NCBI RefSeq assembly: GCF_009738185.1
Contig: NZ_CP046509.1
Location: forward strand, 4,219,501-4,283,500
DNA: 64,000 bases
Source of the DNA: Erwinia sorbitola
GTDB lineage: Bacteria > Pseudomonadota > Gammaproteobacteria > Enterobacterales > Enterobacteriaceae
Direction of reading: 5' to 3'
The translations under genes were made by a program, and so were the position numbers. The notes under the pieces were generated by a model. That model saw only the letters and a list, made by a program, of their open reading frames with translations. It was not told the DNA's origin and searched no databases. This document shows, one piece after another, positions 1 to 9,191 of this stretch. Every line of letters begins with the position of its first letter. Within the stretch, counting starts at the first letter, position 1.

Positions 1-442
1 CGCTCTCCAGCCAGGTTACCGTCTGACTGGCGGTATCGATGCTCACCCGGTCGCCGGTTTTCAGCCGCAGATGCAGCGGTTCTGCCGCCGCAACCGGCAG
101 CAGCTCCCCGGTTGCCACGCAGTTACGGAAAAAAATCCGCGCATATGAGCGGGCGATCACCGCCTGCACCCCCGCTGCGCCTAGCGCCATTACTGCGTGT
201 TCGCGGGATGAGCCGCAGCCAAAATTCTTTCCGGCGACAATAATCGTATAAGCTGCGCGCCCACTCTGCGGGTCGATAAACGGCAGCGCCCCTTCCGGCA
301 GCCCGCACATCGCCAGCCCGGCCAGCTGTGCGTAGCCCTCAGCAGTGGAAGGATTCACCTTGAGATATTCAGCCGTCAGGATCTGGTCGGTATCAATATT
401 GTCACCCAGCACGTACACCGTGCCGCTAATTATTGCTGTCAT
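1..442 (-). CDS. 3-isopropylmalate dehydratase-type small subunit (LeuD-like), partial
   Basis: The first 147 residues are visible and the C-terminus lies outside the window. It is the swivel-domain subunit of a two-subunit aconitase-superfamily hydro-lyase, which binds substrate beside the [4Fe-4S] subunit. Visible family marks are the N-terminal DNIDTDQI and the central NFGCGSSREHAV loop. The ATG at 440-442 lies two bases from the stop of the large-subunit gene, so the two are co-transcribed. E. coli leuD sits in leuABCD; here the pair is followed upstream by a divergent LysR gene instead, so it is probably a paralogue. The substrate could be isopropylmalate, methylmalate, dimethylmalate or another 2-hydroxy-dicarboxylate and cannot be told from sequence. 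Confidence 0.88.
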   Translation of the reverse strand, partial: MTAIISGTVYVLGDNIDTDQILTAEYLKVNPSTAEGYAQLAGLAMCGLPEGALPFIDPQSGRAAYTIIVAGKNFGCGSSREHAVMALGAAGVQAVIARSYARIFFRNCVATGELLPVAAAEPLHLRLKTGDRVSIDTASQTVTWLES

Positions 443-444
443 AT

Positions 445-1746
445 TTACACCCCAAGGTCTGCCGGATTGGTTATTTCGCCGGTGACCGCCGCCGCAGCTA
501 CCGCATAAGGAGATGCCAGATAGATAGTGGCGCGCTTATGCCCCATACGCCCGACAAAGTTACGGTTGGTGGTGGAGATCACTGACAGCGGTTGATTAAC
601 GCGGCCAAAAGTATCAGCCGGGCCACCGCAGCAGGCCGCACAGCCCGCTTCTGAAGAAAGCCGGACGCCCGCGTCAGTGAGGATCTGATACACCGACTGC
701 CCGTCAATCTGCGTGGTAATCAGGCGATGAAACACCTCTTTGGTGGCCGGAACTGCAAAAGTGGGAATGATCACCTTACGCCCTTTAATGACCTGCGCGG
801 CGGCCACAAAATCCGCCAGCTTGCCGCCGGTACAGGAACCAATATAGGCCTGGGAAATGGCAATATTTTTCAGCGTATCAATCGATACCACGTTATCCGG
901 TGAGTGCGGTTTTGCCACCAGCGGCTGCATTGCCGTGACATCGAACTCAACCACGCGACTGTATTCAGCATCGCTATCGGCGGTGACTACGCTGAAGGGA
1001 ATTTCGGTGCGCTGCGCCAGATAGTCGAGGGTCGCCGGGTTAGGCACCATAATGCCGTTCTTGGCACCGCACTCCACCACCATATTGCACATCGTCATAC
1101 GCTCCTCGACGGACAGGGCATCCACCACGCTGCCGCCAAACTCAATGGCTTCATAGGTCGCCCCGTCCACCGTCAGCTCTGCAAGCAGCGCGAGGATCAG
1201 ATCTTTAGCCTGCACATGATTTGGCAGCACCCCGTGATAGTTAACCCGCAGGGTCGTCGGCACTTTCAGCGGGATCTCCCCCGTGCCCAGCGCATAGGCC
1301 GCATCCGTTATCCCCAACCCGATAGCAAAACAGCCAAACGCCCCGGCGGTAACCGTATGGGAATCGGTGCCCAGTAATACCTCGCCGGGCCGGGTATGCC
1401 CGCCCTCTGCCAGACCAATATGGCAAACGCCTTTATACTGCGGGGTACCGACATCGTAGAAATATTTAATCTGCTGCTCTGTGGCAAATTCGCGCATAAC
1501 GCGGATATTCTGATTCGCCTGCGGATCGGCGGAATAGACGAAGTGATCCGGAATCATAATAAAACGCTCTGCATCCCAGACCTTTGCCTGCACACCGAAT
1601 TCTTTTTTAAATACGCTGGCAACGCCCGGCGTACAGGGATCGTGCGACATTAATATATCAACCTTCGCCCACACTATTTCTCCAGGCGTAACCGTTTCCC
1701 GCCCGCTGGCACGAGCAAGTATTTTCTGACTGATTGTCTGGCCCAT
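445..1746 (-). CDS. 3-isopropylmalate dehydratase-type large subunit (LeuC-like, short form)
   Basis: A 433-residue catalytic subunit of the aconitase superfamily that would carry the [4Fe-4S] cluster. Cluster-ligand regions are visible as IGSCTGG in the middle and GCAACCGG near the C-terminus; the GTDSHT substrate-binding motif is also present. E. coli LeuC is 466 residues, so this belongs to the shorter archaeal/dimethylmalate-dehydratase-like branch. The frame is open upstream to 1815, but the family alignment starts at MGQTISQKI (ATG 1744-1746), so I chose that start. It overlaps nothing and precedes leuD-like by two bases. The divergent LysR gene at 1883 is the likely regulator, with the shared promoter in 1747-1882. 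The substrate is unknown. Confidence 0.85.
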   Translation of the reverse strand: MGQTISQKILARASGRETVTPGEIVWAKVDILMSHDPCTPGVASVFKKEFGVQAKVWDAERFIMIPDHFVYSADPQANQNIRVMREFATEQQIKYFYDVGTPQYKGVCHIGLAEGGHTRPGEVLLGTDSHTVTAGAFGCFAIGLGITDAAYALGTGEIPLKVPTTLRVNYHGVLPNHVQAKDLILALLAELTVDGATYEAIEFGGSVVDALSVEERMTMCNMVVECGAKNGIMVPNPATLDYLAQRTEIPFSVVTADSDAEYSRVVEFDVTAMQPLVAKPHSPDNVVSIDTLKNIAISQAYIGSCTGGKLADFVAAAQVIKGRKVIIPTFAVPATKEVFHRLITTQIDGQSVYQILTDAGVRLSSEAGCAACCGGPADTFGRVNQPLSVISTTNRNFVGRMGHKRATIYLASPYAVAAAAVTGEITNPADLGV

Positions 1747-1882
1747 TAAATAGATTCTCTGCGTAATAAAGTTACCGGTAGATGAATGAATCTCAATAAC
1801 CATAGCGCTTTTCACTGCGCGGTAAACGCGGAATATGCTAGTATCCTCGATTGTTTCCCCCTAAAAACAATCCGGGATAATA

Positions 1883-2773
1883 ATGAGCGATTTTGAAAAC
1901 CTGCACGGAATGATTATTTTTGCCAAGGTGGTGGAGACATTAAGCTATACCGAAGCGGCGAAAGCGCTGGGGCTGGCAAAATCGTCGGTGAGTAAAGAGA
2001 TTTCAGCGCTGGAAGTTCGCCTCGGGGCCAGGCTGCTGCAACGCACCACCCGGCGTATTCAGGTAACCGAAGTCGGTATGACCTATTACCACTATTGTTA
2101 CCGGATCCTGCATGAAGTAAAAAGCGCCGATCTGTTTATCCGCCAGTTCCACGAAGAGCCAACCGGCAGTCTGCGCGTGGTGGCTCCGGTAACGTTTGGC
2201 TGCCAGTGTATTGTCCCGGCGCTCAATCATTTTGTCGCGAGTAATATTCACGTCAGCGTGGATCTCGACCTGACCGATCGCCCGGTTAATCTGGAAGATG
2301 ATGGCTTTGATATCGCCATTGCTATCACCCGCGAGCTGCCGGAACATCGCCAGTATCGCCCGTTGATGGATATCGCCTGGGGGCTGTATGCCGCCCCTGA
2401 CTATCTGAAAAACATCGGTACAATAGCCAGCCCGGACGATCTTCCTCGCCATGATTTCATTCTTTTTCGCGGCCCGGCCCACACCATTTCATTGCCGTTT
2501 CGTAAAGAGAAGCAGAAAAAAGATATTGAAGTCCGCAGCCGGTTTCGCGCCAATAACAGTATCGCGCTGCTCAACTCGGCAATGGCACAAACCGGAATTG
2601 CCTATCTGCCAAACTATATTACCCAGGAAGCGGTAGCACGCGGCGACCTGGTGCAGATATTACCTGAATGGGAGATGGATATTTATAAATCATATGTACT
2701 GGTGAAGAGTGATAACTTTATTTCACCACGCGTAAGATTGTTTATCGAGGATTTGCAGAAGGCGTTAAAATAA
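1883..2773 (+). CDS. LysR-type transcriptional regulator (next to leuCD-like pair)
   Basis: A 296-residue LysR family regulator. The winged helix-turn-helix occupies about residues 5-65, with the pattern AAKALGLAKSSVSKEISALE and the following ERTTR-like stretch (QRTTRRIQVTEVG). The remainder is the periplasmic-binding-protein-like effector domain. The sub-group is the one with RTTR after helix 3 (CrgA/AaeR-like). It is transcribed away from the leuCD-like operon with 136 bases between the starts, the classical arrangement for a LysR regulator and its target. The inducer is unknown, but a substrate or product of the dehydratase is the natural guess. Confidence 0.88.
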   Translation: MSDFENLHGMIIFAKVVETLSYTEAAKALGLAKSSVSKEISALEVRLGARLLQRTTRRIQVTEVGMTYYHYCYRILHEVKSADLFIRQFHEEPTGSLRVVAPVTFGCQCIVPALNHFVASNIHVSVDLDLTDRPVNLEDDGFDIAIAITRELPEHRQYRPLMDIAWGLYAAPDYLKNIGTIASPDDLPRHDFILFRGPAHTISLPFRKEKQKKDIEVRSRFRANNSIALLNSAMAQTGIAYLPNYITQEAVARGDLVQILPEWEMDIYKSYVLVKSDNFISPRVRLFIEDLQKALK

Positions 2774-2776
2774 ACT

Positions 2777-2794
2777 GGCCGGGCATGCCCGGCC
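2777..2794. repeat. REP-like palindrome
   Basis: A perfect 18-bp palindrome, GGCCGGGCATGCCCGGCC, starts four bases after the LysR stop. The same GGGCATGCCC-type core recurs in the window at 10166, 27356 and 30410, each time between genes, so I read it as one member of a REP-like family that can also act as a transcript 3'-end hairpin. Confidence 0.7.
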
Positions 2795-2888
2795 ACTACA
2801 CAGATCGAGAGTGAATTTATCTGATTAATTTTGATTAGAGATAATATAACAAAAATTCACTCTACAGCATTTACCCTAAATAACTGGC

Positions 2889-2994
2889 GTTACAGCAAGG
2901 CGGCAAGTGTATAAATCCCCGGGAGCTTACATCGGTAAGTGACCGGGGTGAATACATGCAGCCAACGCAGCTGTAGCGTCAGGGATGACGGGTA
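2889..2994. repeat. ERIC element
   Basis: Matches the enterobacterial repetitive intergenic consensus. The core AATCCCCGGGAGCTTACAT is followed by GTAAGTGACCGGGGTGA, which correspond to the two classical ERIC-PCR primer sites (one base changed in each paired arm, keeping CCCCGG/CCGGGG complementarity). It then continues into GCAGCCAACGCAGCTG and ends in GATGACGGGTA. It lies between the convergent LysR and YrdC-domain genes. ERIC elements are non-coding and confined mainly to Enterobacterales and Vibrionaceae, which supports the taxonomic reading. Confidence 0.92.
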
Positions 2995-2998
2995 AAGG

Positions 2999-3778
2999 TT
3001 AGTAGTAGTTGCCGTGACGATAATCCCAGGTAGTAAAGATATCTGACATGATCGACATAATCTTATCCACATCCAGGCCTTTACGGATCAGTACCGGGCA
3101 TGGCGTGATACTGCGTTCGCCTTTCTGCTCTGGGATCAGTTTGCCGTTTTCGTCGACCATTGCGACCATCACACCCTGCTCATAACGGGTCTTTTCTGAC
3201 TCATTTGGCTGGATTGATTTCACGTAGTCATTGGCGGCGATAATCAGGTCGGCGTGCTGCTCGATGCGGTCACCAATGCCTTCTACCAGGCCACGGTTGC
3301 CTTTGCCTGACGGGTTAGCAGAGCTGGCGAAGGAGAATTTACCGTGGTTTTCCCACAGCTCTTTCGCCAGAATTTCCCCTGGTACGCCGAACTTGATAAC
3401 GAAGCAGCTGGTCTGACGGCGATCCATCATCAGCTCTTTAGAGCCGTCTTCAGGGATACGCGCTACTGCTTCTTCTTTCCACGGCAGGATGCAGCCTAAC
3501 AAAATGTCTTTGTCCCAGTGCTGCTGATACAGCTCTTCGATTTCCGGGTTCATCTGCGCCAGCTCTTTCAGCTGCTCCAGAGAACCACACAGCACCACGC
3601 CCGGCTTATTACGGTTACGTTGCTTGGCGTCAAACTTGCGCTCCAGACCTTTGGCATCCGAAGTCATGATGATATAGCCCACTTTGGTCGGGCAGACGAT
3701 CATGCCGCCGTTAGCAGACAGGGTCTTCACGGCTTCCGGCTGTAAGCCACCATTCCAGTTAACAACTTTATCGTTCAT
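2999..3778 (-). CDS. Sua5/YciO/YrdC/YwlC domain protein
   Basis: A 259-residue stand-alone YrdC-fold protein. The fold binds RNA and nucleotides, and in TsaC/Sua5 makes threonylcarbamoyl-AMP for tRNA t6A. Visible family marks are CPTKVGYI near residue 25, the basic KQRNRNKPG loop (KxR..KP in the family) near 50, and SSANPSGKGN in the second half. The frame is open to 3907, but MNDKVVNW (ATG 3776-3778) has an AAAGG ribosome site and starts the conserved part. It lacks the C-terminal Sua5 domain. Essential tsaC is normally elsewhere next to aroE/dprA, so this is probably a paralogue with a changed role. It follows the reductase gene on the same strand with a 139-base gap. Confidence 0.8.
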   Translation of the reverse strand: MNDKVVNWNGGLQPEAVKTLSANGGMIVCPTKVGYIIMTSDAKGLERKFDAKQRNRNKPGVVLCGSLEQLKELAQMNPEIEELYQQHWDKDILLGCILPWKEEAVARIPEDGSKELMMDRRQTSCFVIKFGVPGEILAKELWENHGKFSFASSANPSGKGNRGLVEGIGDRIEQHADLIIAANDYVKSIQPNESEKTRYEQGVMVAMVDENGKLIPEQKGERSITPCPVLIRKGLDVDKIMSIMSDIFTTWDYRHGNYY

Positions 3779-3917
3779 AGCAGTACCTTTCGTTCGGATT
3801 CGGTTCAAATTGAGTGGGTGATTACCCGTTGAAACCATCCTGCCACAGCCAGTTTTTAGCGCAACAATAAACATCAATAAGCCGGGATTGTTTCCCACAG
3901 GAAACAACCGTTGATTT

Positions 3918-4985
3918 TTAGCGCGGGATCAGTTTTGCCGCTTTCAGCCGGTCGAACAGCTCAAAGAACGCTTCCCGGGTGGGCTGGTAGCCGGTAAATC
4001 CGGCCTTGCGGCTTTTGCTGACGTCGGTAAAGACTTCCATCGGGCGGCCGAGATCTGCATCCGTGTGCCACCAGGAAGCCAGCTTAGTGATATCGCTCTC
4101 TTTCAGGCCGTACTGCTGTGCTATGCCCTGCCACTGCTGTGCAGCATTGTTCATACGCCCTTCCAGCGGCTGCTCTTCATCCGGGAATGGCGCAGCTTCA
4201 AGACCAAAGTATGCGGCGATCTCGCCCCACATCCACTGCCAGCGGAACACGTCGCCGTTAACCACATTGTAGTCCTGGTTTTGCGCTGACGGCGTGGTAG
4301 CGGCCCAGATCAGCTGATCCGCCAGCAGGCGGGCATCGGTCATATCGCTCACCCCCTGCCACTGTGCTTTTGAGCCAGGAAAAACAAACGGCTGGCCGCT
4401 CTCTTTACACAGCGATGCATACACTGCCAGCGTCTGGCCCATATTCATGGCATTCCCTACGGCAAAGCCAATCACCGTGTGCGGGCGATGTACGCTCCAG
4501 GTACAGCCGTATTTCTCTGCGGCGGCAAACACTTCATCTTCCTGCGCGTAATAGAAATTTTCCACCGGCTGGCGTCCCTGCTCCTCGCGGAACGGCGTAA
4601 CGGGCACGCTGCCTTTACCGTAGGCATCAAACGGACCGAGGTAGTGCTTCAACCCGGTGATCAGCGCCACATGGCCGCCTTTAAGGGTGTCACCCAGCGC
4701 ATCCAGCACGTTACGCACCATCGCGCCGTTAACACGGATATTCTCTTTTTCATTCTCCTGACGCGCCCAGGCGCTGAAGAAGACTTTATCGACTACCACC
4801 TCGTTTAGCGCCGCCTGAACGGACTGATCATCGGTCAGGTCTGCCGTCAGCGATATCACGCCGTCAGCCACCGGCGTACGGCCACGTGACAGGCCATAAA
4901 CCTGCCAACCCTGCGCCAGCAGGCGCTCCGCCAGTGCACTACCGGTGACGCCGCTGACGCCTACAATCAAAGCTCGTTGTTGCAT
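3918..4985 (-). CDS. PRISE-type short-chain dehydrogenase/reductase (NAD-dependent epimerase-like)
   Basis: A 355-residue Rossmann-fold protein. The N-terminal GVSGVTGSALAERLL is the GxxGxxG nucleotide site of extended SDRs, and the later SVHRPHTVIGF and NVVNGDVFRWQWMW segments match the PRISE group (progesterone 5-beta-reductase/iridoid synthase-like enone reductases) widespread in bacteria. I chose the ATG at 4983-4985, which has AGGAGA seven bases upstream; the longer frame to 5039 lacks a ribosome site. A LysR gene is divergent with 95 bases between starts, so it is a likely regulator. Enone reduction is inferred from the family; the physiological substrate is unknown. Confidence 0.8.
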   Translation of the reverse strand: MQQRALIVGVSGVTGSALAERLLAQGWQVYGLSRGRTPVADGVISLTADLTDDQSVQAALNEVVVDKVFFSAWARQENEKENIRVNGAMVRNVLDALGDTLKGGHVALITGLKHYLGPFDAYGKGSVPVTPFREEQGRQPVENFYYAQEDEVFAAAEKYGCTWSVHRPHTVIGFAVGNAMNMGQTLAVYASLCKESGQPFVFPGSKAQWQGVSDMTDARLLADQLIWAATTPSAQNQDYNVVNGDVFRWQWMWGEIAAYFGLEAAPFPDEEQPLEGRMNNAAQQWQGIAQQYGLKESDITKLASWWHTDADLGRPMEVFTDVSKSRKAGFTGYQPTREAFFELFDRLKAAKLIPR

Positions 4986-5080
4986 AAATCTCTCCTGTTC
5001 AGTGAATACCTTTAGCTTAATAGAGAATTTTATTCTCATCTCAGGTATAAATTCACAGCATTAATGAACAGGAGGAACGA

Positions 5081-5989
5081 ATGTCCGTATCTGAAGATCG
5101 TCTTAAAGGGATTACCGGCTTCGTTGCCACGGTGGAGTGCGGTAATTTTACCGCCGCCGCTGAACGGCTGCATCTGACCAGTTCTGCCGTCAGTAAAAGC
5201 GTGGCCCGGCTGGAGGCGCGCCTGGGTTCGCGGCTGTTTGAACGCACCACCCGCAGCCTGACGCTGACCGATGCCGGACAGGCCTACTACGATACCTGCA
5301 CCCGCGTGTTGAGCGAACTGGCGGAGGCCGAGTCAGTGCTGGCCGCCCAGCGTACCATTCCCGTAGGTCGCCTGCGTGTGGCGGTGCCGCATACCTTTGG
5401 CCGCCTGCATGTGATGCCGCTGCTTAATCATTTCTGCCAGCAGCACCCGGATATGCAGCTAAACCTGTCGTTCTCTGACCGCTTTGTCGATCTGTTTGAG
5501 GAGGGTGTGGATGTGGCCGTACGCATTGGCGGGCCGGGCAATTATCCCCCCTCGCTGGCGGTGCGCTATCTCGGCTGTGAACGGCTGATTTTCTGCGCCT
5601 CTCCGGATTACCTGGCGCAGCACGGTACGCCGCAGTCGTTAGAGGAGCTGGAGCAGCACCGGGCGATTGTATACGACCGTATCGATGGCAGCACCAGCCC
5701 CTGGCATGTCACCTCGCCGGATGGCCGGGTTACCACACGCACCGTGCCCCATCGAATGGCGCTGGGTGATGGTGAAGCGCAACGTGCAGCGGTTATGGCA
5801 GGGCTGGGTGTGGCACAGATGGCGACATGGCTGATGGAAGAACAGCTGACGCGCGGTGAACTGGTGCCATTTTTGCCTGAGCTGACGGTGCCGGGGCTGC
5901 CGCTGTATGTGGTGTGGCCGCGCAGAAAGCAGCTGACGCCGAAAGTTGACGCACTGCTGGGTGCACTGGATGCGCTGAGAATTGAATAA
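5081..5989 (+). CDS. LysR-type transcriptional regulator (next to PRISE reductase)
   Basis: A 302-residue LysR regulator with the winged helix-turn-helix at residues 8-66 (AAERLHLTSSAVSKSVARLE, then FERTTRSLTLTDAG) and a C-terminal effector-binding domain. The start has a very good AGGAGG site five bases upstream. It is divergent from the SDR gene, and such LysR-SDR pairs are common in enterobacteria for inducible detoxifying reductases. It is about as related in pattern to the LysR gene at 1883 as CrgA-type paralogues usually are, including the RTTR signature. Confidence 0.88.
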   Translation: MSVSEDRLKGITGFVATVECGNFTAAAERLHLTSSAVSKSVARLEARLGSRLFERTTRSLTLTDAGQAYYDTCTRVLSELAEAESVLAAQRTIPVGRLRVAVPHTFGRLHVMPLLNHFCQQHPDMQLNLSFSDRFVDLFEEGVDVAVRIGGPGNYPPSLAVRYLGCERLIFCASPDYLAQHGTPQSLEELEQHRAIVYDRIDGSTSPWHVTSPDGRVTTRTVPHRMALGDGEAQRAAVMAGLGVAQMATWLMEEQLTRGELVPFLPELTVPGLPLYVVWPRRKQLTPKVDALLGALDALRIE

Positions 5990-6077
5990 GCAGAAGAGAT
6001 AAAAACAGGAGAGTAACGGGCTGGCGGATGAAAGCGGGCGCGGCACCAGCGATTAAGCCAGCACCACGCCTCTCTTA

Positions 6078-7394
6078 TTACGGCGTCAACTTCTCCACAT
6101 CAACATTACCCTGCTGATGTACCACCGCTTCATCCTTACGGATTTTGGCCACGTCGCTGGCTGACACCTCAGAGGTTGCCGTATTGCCCCAGCTGGTGCG
6201 GATAAAGTTCACCACATCGGCCACCTGCTGGTCATTCAGCCGCCAGCCAAAAGCAGGCATGGTAATGGCAGAAGGCGCGCCTTTCATGCCCGGCAGCTGT
6301 GCGCCGCTCAGAACAATATGGATCAGCGATGTCGGATCGGAGGCGAGTACCACCGGGTTGCCGCGCAGTTCCGGGAAGAAACGCTGATAGCCGCTGCCGT
6401 CGGTTTTATGACAGGCCGCGCAGCTATCCACATATACCGACGCTCCGGTTTTGCTGTCATCACCTTTCCACAGCGCTTTTGCCACCGTATCATCCGGCGT
6501 AAAGCCAACCTGATTCGGATCTTTAGCACCAAGCGACTTGAGATAACGCGCGATGGCCGTAGCATCTTCTGCCGTCAGATGTTGCAGGCTGTGCTGCACC
6601 ACGTCGGTCATGCCACCGAATACCGCCGTATGATCGTTGCGTCCCATACGCAGGAACTGCACCAGATCATCTTCGCTCCAGCGGCCCAGGCCATCACGCC
6701 CGTCGCCACGCAGATTGCTGGCAGTCCAGCCGTCAATCGGCGCACTGCTGCCGGAAAGGAAGTCACTGCCCTCATCGTTATTAAGCGCTTTTTCCTGCAT
6801 GGTAATGCTGCGAGGGGTATGGCAGGCACCGCAGTGGCCCAGCCCCTCCACCAGATACTGACCGCGTGCCAGCACCGCATCCTGCCCTTTAACCGGCTGG
6901 AAGGCTTTGACGTCCGGCGCAAAAATGCCGCGCCAGATTGCCAGCGGCCAGCGCATCGACAGAGGCCAGGGAATATCGCTCTCCTGATTCGCCTGATCGA
7001 CCGGCTTCACACCGTGCATAAAGTAAGCGTACAGCGCCTGCATATCCTCATCGCTGACGACCGCATAAGAGGGATACGGCATTGCCGGATAGAGCGTATC
7101 GCCGTTTTTTGCCACGCCGTGGCGCACCGCTTTCTGGAAGTCGTCATAGCTGTAGCCGCCAATGCCGCTCTGCTTATCCGGAGTGATATTGGTGGAGTAG
7201 ATAGTGCCAATTGGTGTTGCCATCGGCAGGCCGCCCGCAAACGGCTCACCGCCCGCTTTGGTGTGGCAGGCCACACAGTCACCGGCACGTGCCAGGTACT
7301 CACCGCGCTTAACCTGCGGGTCAGCACTCTCTTCTGCGGCAGCGTTAAACGCCACCATGCCCAGTAACAGGGCAGGAAGAATGATCTTGTTCAT
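6078..7394 (-). CDS. Gluconate 2-dehydrogenase cytochrome c subunit (triheme)
   Basis: A 438-residue secreted triheme cytochrome c. A cleavable signal peptide (MNKIILPALLLGMVAFNAAA) is followed by three heme sites, CVACH at about residue 40, CGACH near 187 and CAACH near 327. It is the last gene of a three-gene operon and transfers electrons from the FAD subunit to ubiquinone at the periplasmic face of the inner membrane. The arrangement gamma-FAD-cytochrome is that of the flavin membrane gluconate dehydrogenase described from Erwinia cypripedii. Related enzymes oxidise 2-ketogluconate, sorbitol or fructose. The GntR-like operator upstream favours gluconate. Confidence 0.88.
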   Translation of the reverse strand: MNKIILPALLLGMVAFNAAAEESADPQVKRGEYLARAGDCVACHTKAGGEPFAGGLPMATPIGTIYSTNITPDKQSGIGGYSYDDFQKAVRHGVAKNGDTLYPAMPYPSYAVVSDEDMQALYAYFMHGVKPVDQANQESDIPWPLSMRWPLAIWRGIFAPDVKAFQPVKGQDAVLARGQYLVEGLGHCGACHTPRSITMQEKALNNDEGSDFLSGSSAPIDGWTASNLRGDGRDGLGRWSEDDLVQFLRMGRNDHTAVFGGMTDVVQHSLQHLTAEDATAIARYLKSLGAKDPNQVGFTPDDTVAKALWKGDDSKTGASVYVDSCAACHKTDGSGYQRFFPELRGNPVVLASDPTSLIHIVLSGAQLPGMKGAPSAITMPAFGWRLNDQQVADVVNFIRTSWGNTATSEVSASDVAKIRKDEAVVHQQGNVDVEKLTP

Positions 7395-7404
7395 CTGCTT
7401 ATCC

Positions 7405-9189
7405 TTATGCCTGCACCAGTGGACCCGGGTTTTTCAGGTACTGTTCACGAATCGCTTTCGCTGACCAGTAAGTCAGCGCCGCTACCATGCCGGTTGGGTT
7501 ATAACCCAGCCCCTGCGGGAAAGCAGATGCTCCGGGAACAAACACGTTAGGCACATCCCAGCTCTGCAAATAGCGGTTAATGGCGCTGGTTTTAGGATCT
7601 TCGCCCATGATCGCCCCACCGTTCATATGAGTGGTCTGGTACACGGTGGTATCAAAGTGGGTACCCGCAGTTTTTGGCGAACCGCTGATCAGCTTAGGAT
7701 TCATCGCTTCGGCAATTTTATGCATGCGGCCATGCATAAACTGCGACATCTTGATGTCGTTATCCTGCCAGTCAAAGGTCATACGCAGCAGCGGCTGGCC
7801 GTGGATATCCTTGTAGTTCGGATCAAGATCGAGGTAGTTATTGCGATAAGACTGGTGTGCGCCGTGAGCATCCATCGATACATGGTGGGTGTAGTGATCC
7901 GCCACCGCCGCCTTCCACTTGCTGCCCCAGTTCGGGGTGCCCGGAGGCGTTGGCAGGCCAGAAATCGGCTTCACGCCCGCCTGGTTAACCCACATCGGCG
8001 AACCGCCAACAAAACCATATTTGGCATGGTCGAAATTATCAGCGTTGAAGTCATCGACCCCCACACCGGCCCCACCCGCACCAATAAAGTTGTTGGTGAA
8101 CACATCCTTATCGAAGAAGGCTTTGATGGTAGAGATATTCTGGTAGGCAAAGTTACGCCCGACGGTACCTTCGTTGGTCACCGGATCGTACGGCTTACCA
8201 ATGCCGGAAAGCAGCATCAGGTGCACATTATGGAACTGGAAGGCCGAGAGGATCACCAGATCCGCAGGCTGTACGTGCTCACGACCCAGCGCATCCACAT
8301 AGGTCACACCAGTGGCGCGTTTCTTATCGTCGGTGAGGTTAACGCGCAGCACGCAGGCGTTATTTCGCAGTTCAAACTTCGCTTCCTGGCGCAGCGCAGG
8401 CAGAATATTCACGTTCGGCGAGGCTTTGGAGTACATATAGCAGGCATAACCGCTGCAATAACCGCAGAAATTGCACGGCCCCATCTGCGCGCCGTAGGTA
8501 TTAGTATACGGGCCTGAGGTATTGGCGGATGGCAGATCGTAAGGGTGATAGCCGATACTTTCCGCCGCCTGGGCAAACAGCTGCGCCGAATAAGTACGCT
8601 TTTGCGCGGGCAGCGGGAAATCGCCGGAGCGATCCGGGGCAAACGGATTACCTTTACCGCCCTGTCCCACCACTTTGCCTTTGACGCTCCAGGCGGAACC
8701 AGAGGTGCCGAACACGCGCTCGGCCTGGTCGAAGAACGGCTCCAGCTCATCGTAGGTGACGCCGAAATCCTGGATGGTCATGCCGTCCGGGATAAAGTTT
8801 TTACCGTAGCGCTCTTCGTAGTGGCTGCGCATACGCAGTTCGATCGGGTCTACGCGGAAGTGCACGCCAGACCAGTGCAGGCCAGCGCCGCCGGTACCGG
8901 TACCGGGCAGGAATGCCGCCAGCTGACGGTAAGGCTGCGCGGTCTGCGCGGCGTTATGACGGATGGTCACGGTGCTTTTGGAGAGATCCTGGAACAGCTT
9001 TTTACGGATGTTATAGGTCAGCTCATCAATTACCTGCGGATAAGCACCGTCCGGGTAAGTATCACGATGCGGCCCGCGCTCCAGCGCCACCACATTCAGA
9101 CCCGCTTCGGTCAGCTCTTTCGCCATAATCGCTCCGGCCCAGCCGAAACCAACGATTACCGCATCCACTTTTTTCTGTTCGTTTGCCAT
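7405..9189 (-). CDS. Gluconate 2-dehydrogenase flavoprotein subunit
   Basis: A 594-residue GMC-type FAD dehydrogenase. The dinucleotide motif GFGWAGAIMAKE sits near residue 14. A cysteine cluster CNFCGYCSGYAC near 240 corresponds to the iron-sulfur region reported for the fructose-dehydrogenase branch. The C-terminal THMNGGAIMG and GYNPTGMVAALTYW segments hold the His and Asn of the GMC catalytic pair. It has no signal peptide of its own; in this family the gamma subunit carries the Tat signal and exports the complex. It starts two bases after the gamma stop and ends ten bases before the cytochrome gene. The predicted reaction is D-gluconate to 2-keto-D-gluconate. Confidence 0.88.
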   Translation of the reverse strand: MANEQKKVDAVIVGFGWAGAIMAKELTEAGLNVVALERGPHRDTYPDGAYPQVIDELTYNIRKKLFQDLSKSTVTIRHNAAQTAQPYRQLAAFLPGTGTGGAGLHWSGVHFRVDPIELRMRSHYEERYGKNFIPDGMTIQDFGVTYDELEPFFDQAERVFGTSGSAWSVKGKVVGQGGKGNPFAPDRSGDFPLPAQKRTYSAQLFAQAAESIGYHPYDLPSANTSGPYTNTYGAQMGPCNFCGYCSGYACYMYSKASPNVNILPALRQEAKFELRNNACVLRVNLTDDKKRATGVTYVDALGREHVQPADLVILSAFQFHNVHLMLLSGIGKPYDPVTNEGTVGRNFAYQNISTIKAFFDKDVFTNNFIGAGGAGVGVDDFNADNFDHAKYGFVGGSPMWVNQAGVKPISGLPTPPGTPNWGSKWKAAVADHYTHHVSMDAHGAHQSYRNNYLDLDPNYKDIHGQPLLRMTFDWQDNDIKMSQFMHGRMHKIAEAMNPKLISGSPKTAGTHFDTTVYQTTHMNGGAIMGEDPKTSAINRYLQSWDVPNVFVPGASAFPQGLGYNPTGMVAALTYWSAKAIREQYLKNPGPLVQA

Positions 9190-9191
9190 GG

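Noticed and set aside
6318..8517. Long plus-strand frames opposite the gluconate dehydrogenase genes
   Set aside because: Shadows of well-supported genes on the minus strand.
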